Of a DNA stretch of 64,000 bases, positions 60,705 to 64,000 are shown one piece after another. The notes beneath the pieces were generated by a model. That model did not search any database and had not been told where the DNA came from. It saw nothing but the letters and a program-made list of their open reading frames with translations. Both the position numbers and the translations under genes were made by a program. Position 1 is the stretch's first letter. Each line of letters starts with the position of its first letter. This DNA comes from JARFQH01 sp963825595 (GTDB lineage Bacteria > Desulfobacterota > Desulfobacteria > Desulfobacterales > SG8-13): NCBI GenBank assembly GCA_963825595.1, contig CAWGUE010000027.1, positions 48,659 through 112,658 of the forward strand, read 5' to 3'.

Positions 60705-63122
60705 TTAATAGGATGCATCGGTTTTATCGATTTTTGCCGCTTTTTCTTTGATCAGAAAGTGAAAGAGAACGTCACAGTATCGATCCATTTCCAGCATACC
60801 CTTGCCGGAGACGGCGTATCGCCAGTAACCGTAAAGCTTGGTTAAATTGATCAGGCGCCGGCTATAGGATTTCCAATTGAAGTGTTTCTGCACACGCTCG
60901 ATACCGTTTTCGGAGATCGATTTCCAGAAGTCACCGTTTTTTTGGTAATTGTCGGTGAATTCTTCCAGGCTTGCCGTAATCAATTCTGGTTTGCTGGTGT
61001 TCATCAGGAACCCGCTTTTACCGTATTCGATAATCTCCAACGGTCCGCCGAATTTCGGTGCCAAGGTGGGAAGTCCGGTAGCCATGGCTTCGATAATGGT
61101 GAGGCCGAAGGCCTCGAAAAGCGCCGGCTGGACGAAAATGCCCTTGCGGTCGGCGATAACCCGGTAAACCTCACCGGTGTCGAGTTTGTTGATGCTGGGA
61201 AGCCAACGCACCTTTCCGTGTAAATTGAAGCGCTCGATGAGATCGTACGCCTTAGTAATTTCGTTTCTTTCCTCGATGTCGCCGGACTTTTCGACATGGA
61301 TGGTACCGGCGGCAAAAACCAGGTTGAAGGCTTGCTGCAGTTTTTTGCTCATACCGAAGGCATGGATAAGGCCGGTAATGTTCTTGATCTTATCGAAGCG
61401 GGCCATGGTGAAGATCGACGGTTTATCAGGATCGTCGAGCTTTCCGAAGATGTCATCTGATTCATCTGTGAAGAGCCGTTGCTCCCACTGCTTGCGTTTG
61501 TTCTGGAGACGCTTCTCTCGTTCGAAGTAAGGAAAATAGAGTTCCTCATCCACGCCTGGAGGGATGACATTGAACTTGGGTGCGAACAGGTTTATCCCGT
61601 TAATAACCTGATACAGCTGCGGCAGGCTGAAGAACTGATACGATTCATATTGCCCCATGGTGTCTTCGGTTCCAATGATCTCCTGCAGGGTACTGGTGAT
61701 GATGAAATCGGACTTGTTCATGGAGAAGATGTCCGCGGTATACTGGAGGGAAAAGTGATAATCGTTTTCGAGTTCCTGCCAGTGCAGATCCGAAAAGGCG
61801 TACTTTGTTTTTTCAAGGGCATGAGCGATAGTGCACTGGATCACGTCGAACTTGTCCGAAAGCAGGGAGGCAACAAGGTTGCCGTCCGAGTAGTTGCCGA
61901 TGATCAGATCGGGGCGTCCCTGAAATTCACTTGACAATTCCGTTGAGGCATCTTCGGCAAAGGTTTCCAAATAGGGCCATATTTTGAACCGTGACACCCA
62001 GTTTTTGACCACGTTGTAGTGGTTATCGCGAAACGGTACCCGTAAAATCCACCCGTTTTCCGTGTGAAATATTTTCTCGAGCCGCTGGTTGCAGGTGGTG
62101 TCCGCCGCCTCTGGAATCAACCGGGTCAAAACGATAATTTGGGGATCGATTTCCAATCCAGTCAGGCGGAGCTCCTTCTTCAAATGCTTCTCCAGGGCGC
62201 GGACTTGATCCAGGATGTAAATGACCTGCCCTCCGGTGTCCGGTTTTCCCAGTGCATTGGTCTGCCCAAACCATCCATGGGGAGAGATGATGGCTACCCT
62301 GGAAATGAGCGGCATCGGAACCCGTGATATGAACGTCTCCAACAGTTCATCCGTCGGCTCGCCCACCAGCGCCAGCAGTGTTTGCATGGTTTCCTGGATC
62401 CGTCCCACCGTGTTGCCCCAGCCGACCTCGAAACCGGACTTTTTCAAGCGTGCTTCCACGCTGGAATAAGGGGCCCCGGAAGGCTCCCCCTCGAGCCAGT
62501 CCAAAACCTTTTCGAGTTCTTTGAGGAAGATATTGGGATCATTGAGAATGGCGCCGTTTACTAACAACTGCTGCCCGTTGTACTGGTGCATCTTGATGAA
62601 CTTAAATGATTTTTCGATCCACTCTCGGGAGCGGCTGAAAATGTTGCTGCTCATGTAGCGGTTCAGAAATCGGATGCCGTTGCCCACCGAACGAATATCC
62701 CGAATAGTGGGCGTAAAGTCGTAGAACGGCATGAAGTCAAGACGAAGCCGGAGCCCGTCCGACTTCATCAGCCCGGCGTAGTTATCCCTCAGGTTGAGGT
62801 AACTGGCAAGCGTTGTCTCCTCGATGTACTCCCCATCATTCCGAACGACGTAAAATCGATATTTGGCCATGGCGTATCGGTGCATAAGCGCCAGGTGATT
62901 TTCGACGATGAACAGCTCCTGAGCCTTTTTAAAAAAGGCGAAGATAGAAGATTTTTCCTGCGAAGGTGCCGGTTTTTCATATTTGTCACAATAACTGCGA
63001 AAAAGCTGGATGATCCCGTTTCGCAGGACGATGTCGGTTCCCGATGCGGAGATAAAGGAAATCAACTCTTTGAACTCTTTGTGATCTTCTTCGGCAATCA
63101 GGCTGTTCAGCAGGTTTTCCAT
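60705..63122 (-). CDS. Sucrose synthase
   Basis: 805 residues, the usual length. An N-terminal regulatory part is followed by the GT-B core with GWFGQTNALGKPDTGGQVIYILDQVRALEK, TCNQRLEKI, PGVDEELYFPYFE, the KIKNITGLIHAF segment and FVQPALFEAFGLTIIEAMATGLPT with the sugar-nucleotide E-x7-E motif. It interconverts sucrose plus NDP with NDP-glucose plus fructose. It starts two bases after the stop of the SPS-SPP gene, so translation is coupled. Confidence 0.95.
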   Translation of the reverse strand: MENLLNSLIAEEDHKEFKELISFISASGTDIVLRNGIIQLFRSYCDKYEKPAPSQEKSSIFAFFKKAQELFIVENHLALMHRYAMAKYRFYVVRNDGEYIEETTLASYLNLRDNYAGLMKSDGLRLRLDFMPFYDFTPTIRDIRSVGNGIRFLNRYMSSNIFSRSREWIEKSFKFIKMHQYNGQQLLVNGAILNDPNIFLKELEKVLDWLEGEPSGAPYSSVEARLKKSGFEVGWGNTVGRIQETMQTLLALVGEPTDELLETFISRVPMPLISRVAIISPHGWFGQTNALGKPDTGGQVIYILDQVRALEKHLKKELRLTGLEIDPQIIVLTRLIPEAADTTCNQRLEKIFHTENGWILRVPFRDNHYNVVKNWVSRFKIWPYLETFAEDASTELSSEFQGRPDLIIGNYSDGNLVASLLSDKFDVIQCTIAHALEKTKYAFSDLHWQELENDYHFSLQYTADIFSMNKSDFIITSTLQEIIGTEDTMGQYESYQFFSLPQLYQVINGINLFAPKFNVIPPGVDEELYFPYFEREKRLQNKRKQWEQRLFTDESDDIFGKLDDPDKPSIFTMARFDKIKNITGLIHAFGMSKKLQQAFNLVFAAGTIHVEKSGDIEERNEITKAYDLIERFNLHGKVRWLPSINKLDTGEVYRVIADRKGIFVQPALFEAFGLTIIEAMATGLPTLAPKFGGPLEIIEYGKSGFLMNTSKPELITASLEEFTDNYQKNGDFWKSISENGIERVQKHFNWKSYSRRLINLTKLYGYWRYAVSGKGMLEMDRYCDVLFHFLIKEKAAKIDKTDASY

Positions 63123-63124
63123 GA

Positions 63125-64000
63125 TCAGTTCACCTTGGGTTGAGCTTTTTCGATAAATTTATAGCGTGCGATGGCTTCGAGGATTCCACGGGCATATTTT
63201 TGTTTTGCGAAATAGATGTTCCGAAGTCCTTTGAGAGATTCGAGCTCCGAGCTGTAGTTGCCGACCACTACCGCTTTGGGTTCCCCCCGCAGCATTTCTT
63301 CATCGTTGCCCGAATCGCCGCAGACGAGAAAGTTTGCCAGCGGGATTTCCCATTTGTAACTGATATAGCGGATAGCCTTCCCTTTCGAGGCCCGGTATGG
63401 CAGTATATCCAGATACTTGCTGTGGGAATAGATCAGGCTGTAACGGCACTTGTTGCGGAGAAGCCGGTCGTGAATCATGGCGAGGCGATCCTTGCCGGGT
63501 TTGATGTTGTAGCTGACCTTGAAACGCCGTTGGGTGTCTTCTTCCTGGTAGGTCAAGAACGAAAATTCTTTGAGCAACCGGACGATCTTTTGCCGATTCC
63601 ATTGGGCCGAGATGTGGGCGTCCCAGCCCCTTCCGTATTGAATGTTCTTCCCGTAATAGATTTCCGATCCCACTGAAGATATAATGACGTCGGGGGCATG
63701 AACGTCGTATTTTTCCAGTTGCGCTATGGCCGACTCGATGGTGCGGCCGGTGGCCACGCCGAAACCGATATGGTCGCGGTGCTGCTTCAACAGCTGAAGC
63801 AATGTTTCAAGTTGGCTATTTTCATCGCCGATGAGGGTGTTGTCGATGTCGGTAATGAGGAAATAGTTGAGCTTTGCCAATCGCCTCCCAATGGCATCCG
63901 AGGGGACGGCCACTTTCATTTTGGTTGTATAGAATTTGTTGACCACTCGCTTGACTTCTTTCATATACTTGGCGGCATGGCTCTCCCATGTATAATGTTC
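63125..64000 (-). CDS. Bifunctional sucrose-phosphate synthase/phosphatase, 3' part
   Basis: The HAD phosphatase domain is clear: DIDNTLIGDENSQLE (motif I), GVATGRTIESA (motif II), KGKAIRYISYKW (motif III) and VCGDSGNDEEML (motif IV), which matches sucrose-6-phosphate phosphatase. The frame has an ATG at 63964, but it continues upstream without a stop to the window edge as EHYTWESHAAKY, the C-terminal motif of sucrose-phosphate synthase. So this is the end of an SPS-SPP fusion whose glycosyltransferase part lies outside the window. Confidence 0.9.
   Translation of the reverse strand, partial: EHYTWESHAAKYMKEVKRVVNKFYTTKMKVAVPSDAIGRRLAKLNYFLITDIDNTLIGDENSQLETLLQLLKQHRDHIGFGVATGRTIESAIAQLEKYDVHAPDVIISSVGSEIYYGKNIQYGRGWDAHISAQWNRQKIVRLLKEFSFLTYQEEDTQRRFKVSYNIKPGKDRLAMIHDRLLRNKCRYSLIYSHSKYLDILPYRASKGKAIRYISYKWEIPLANFLVCGDSGNDEEMLRGEPKAVVVGNYSSELESLKGLRNIYFAKQKYARGILEAIARYKFIEKAQPKVN

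Noticed and set aside
63125..63964. Separate sucrose-phosphate phosphatase starting at 63964
   Set aside because: The same frame continues upstream with a sucrose-phosphate synthase C-terminal motif, so the protein is a fusion.
1..64000. CRISPR arrays, tRNA or rRNA genes
   Set aside because: I looked for regularly spaced repeats and tRNA-like or rRNA sequence and saw none; the repeats present are dispersed and palindromic.

Overview
The window looks like chromosome from a marine or brackish Desulfobacterota (deltaproteobacterial) bacterium. No rRNA or tRNA is present, so this rests on gene content: a class III PHA synthase subunit, a methylmalonyl-CoA/pyruvate transcarboxylase with a sodium-pump decarboxylase, several multiheme cytochromes c, DsrE-family proteins, a sigma-54 regulator, and sucrose made as a likely compatible solute. 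The genus is inference.

Layout. 1-9.4 kb (minus strand): phaE (cut by the window edge), a PhaB-like reductase, malate dehydrogenase, sodium-pump decarboxylase beta and gamma subunits, a cyclic-nucleotide-binding protein, a biotinylated carboxyltransferase, a small accessory subunit and a 12S-type carboxyltransferase that carries a one-base frameshift. 9.6-12.5 kb: an ABM-domain protein and a large sensor kinase. 13.3-21.7 kb: an AT-rich polyphosphate island. Its plus-strand part has SixA, CHAD, a ParA-type ATPase, CYTH, an HhH protein and a metallophosphoesterase. Its minus-strand part has an ABM protein, two PPK2 kinases with lysine-rich tails, a protein that is about half lysine, and a 54-residue Cys-pair protein. 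21.9-25.2 kb: gene remnants, a frameshifted DUF4197 protein and a repeat-flanked nucleotidyltransferase pair. 25.2-28.1 kb: YceI, a ferric-reductase-like flavoprotein and a ferritin-like protein.

28.6-35.6 kb is a candidate sulfur-redox regulon. A minus-strand operon encodes a haem-less cytochrome-like protein, a rhodanese lipoprotein (frameshifted), an octahaem tetrathionate-reductase-family cytochrome and a cytochrome b. A second minus-strand operon encodes three DsrE/DsrH-like proteins. Each operon has a near-consensus sigma-54 promoter, and about 95 bp upstream of each promoter lies the same 16-bp palindrome. The enhancer-binding protein that probably reads this palindrome is encoded next to it. 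36-39.4 kb: a Usp, a GAF protein, and an octahaem HAO-like cytochrome with a NapC/NrfH-type tetrahaem partner. 39.7-42.6 kb: cysE-cysK and a GNAT gene with an in-frame TGA where Trp is expected. 42.6-49.9 kb: kdsC, cydDC and divergent cydABX (cytochrome bd). 50.2-56.0 kb: the 2-oxoglutarate dehydrogenase complex sucA-sucB-lpdA. 56-60.6 kb: a hydrolase, a broken metallo-hydrolase, a YdhR-like protein, YajD, a 2-hydroxyacid dehydrogenase and a ComB-family phosphatase. 60.7-64 kb: sucrose synthase and the 3' part of a fused sucrose-phosphate synthase/phosphatase that runs off the window.

Together the genes describe a cell that stores carbon (PHA), phosphate (polyphosphate) and probably sucrose, runs propionate/succinate conversion coupled to sodium export, reduces sulfur and possibly nitrogen oxides with multihaem cytochromes, and keeps an oxygen-tolerant branch (bd oxidase, 2-oxoglutarate dehydrogenase, ferritin-like protein). 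Several short repeat families (MITE/REP-like) lie between genes, often directly at stop codons. Three genes carry single-base insertions and one a nonsense codon. These may be real decay or errors in the sequence.
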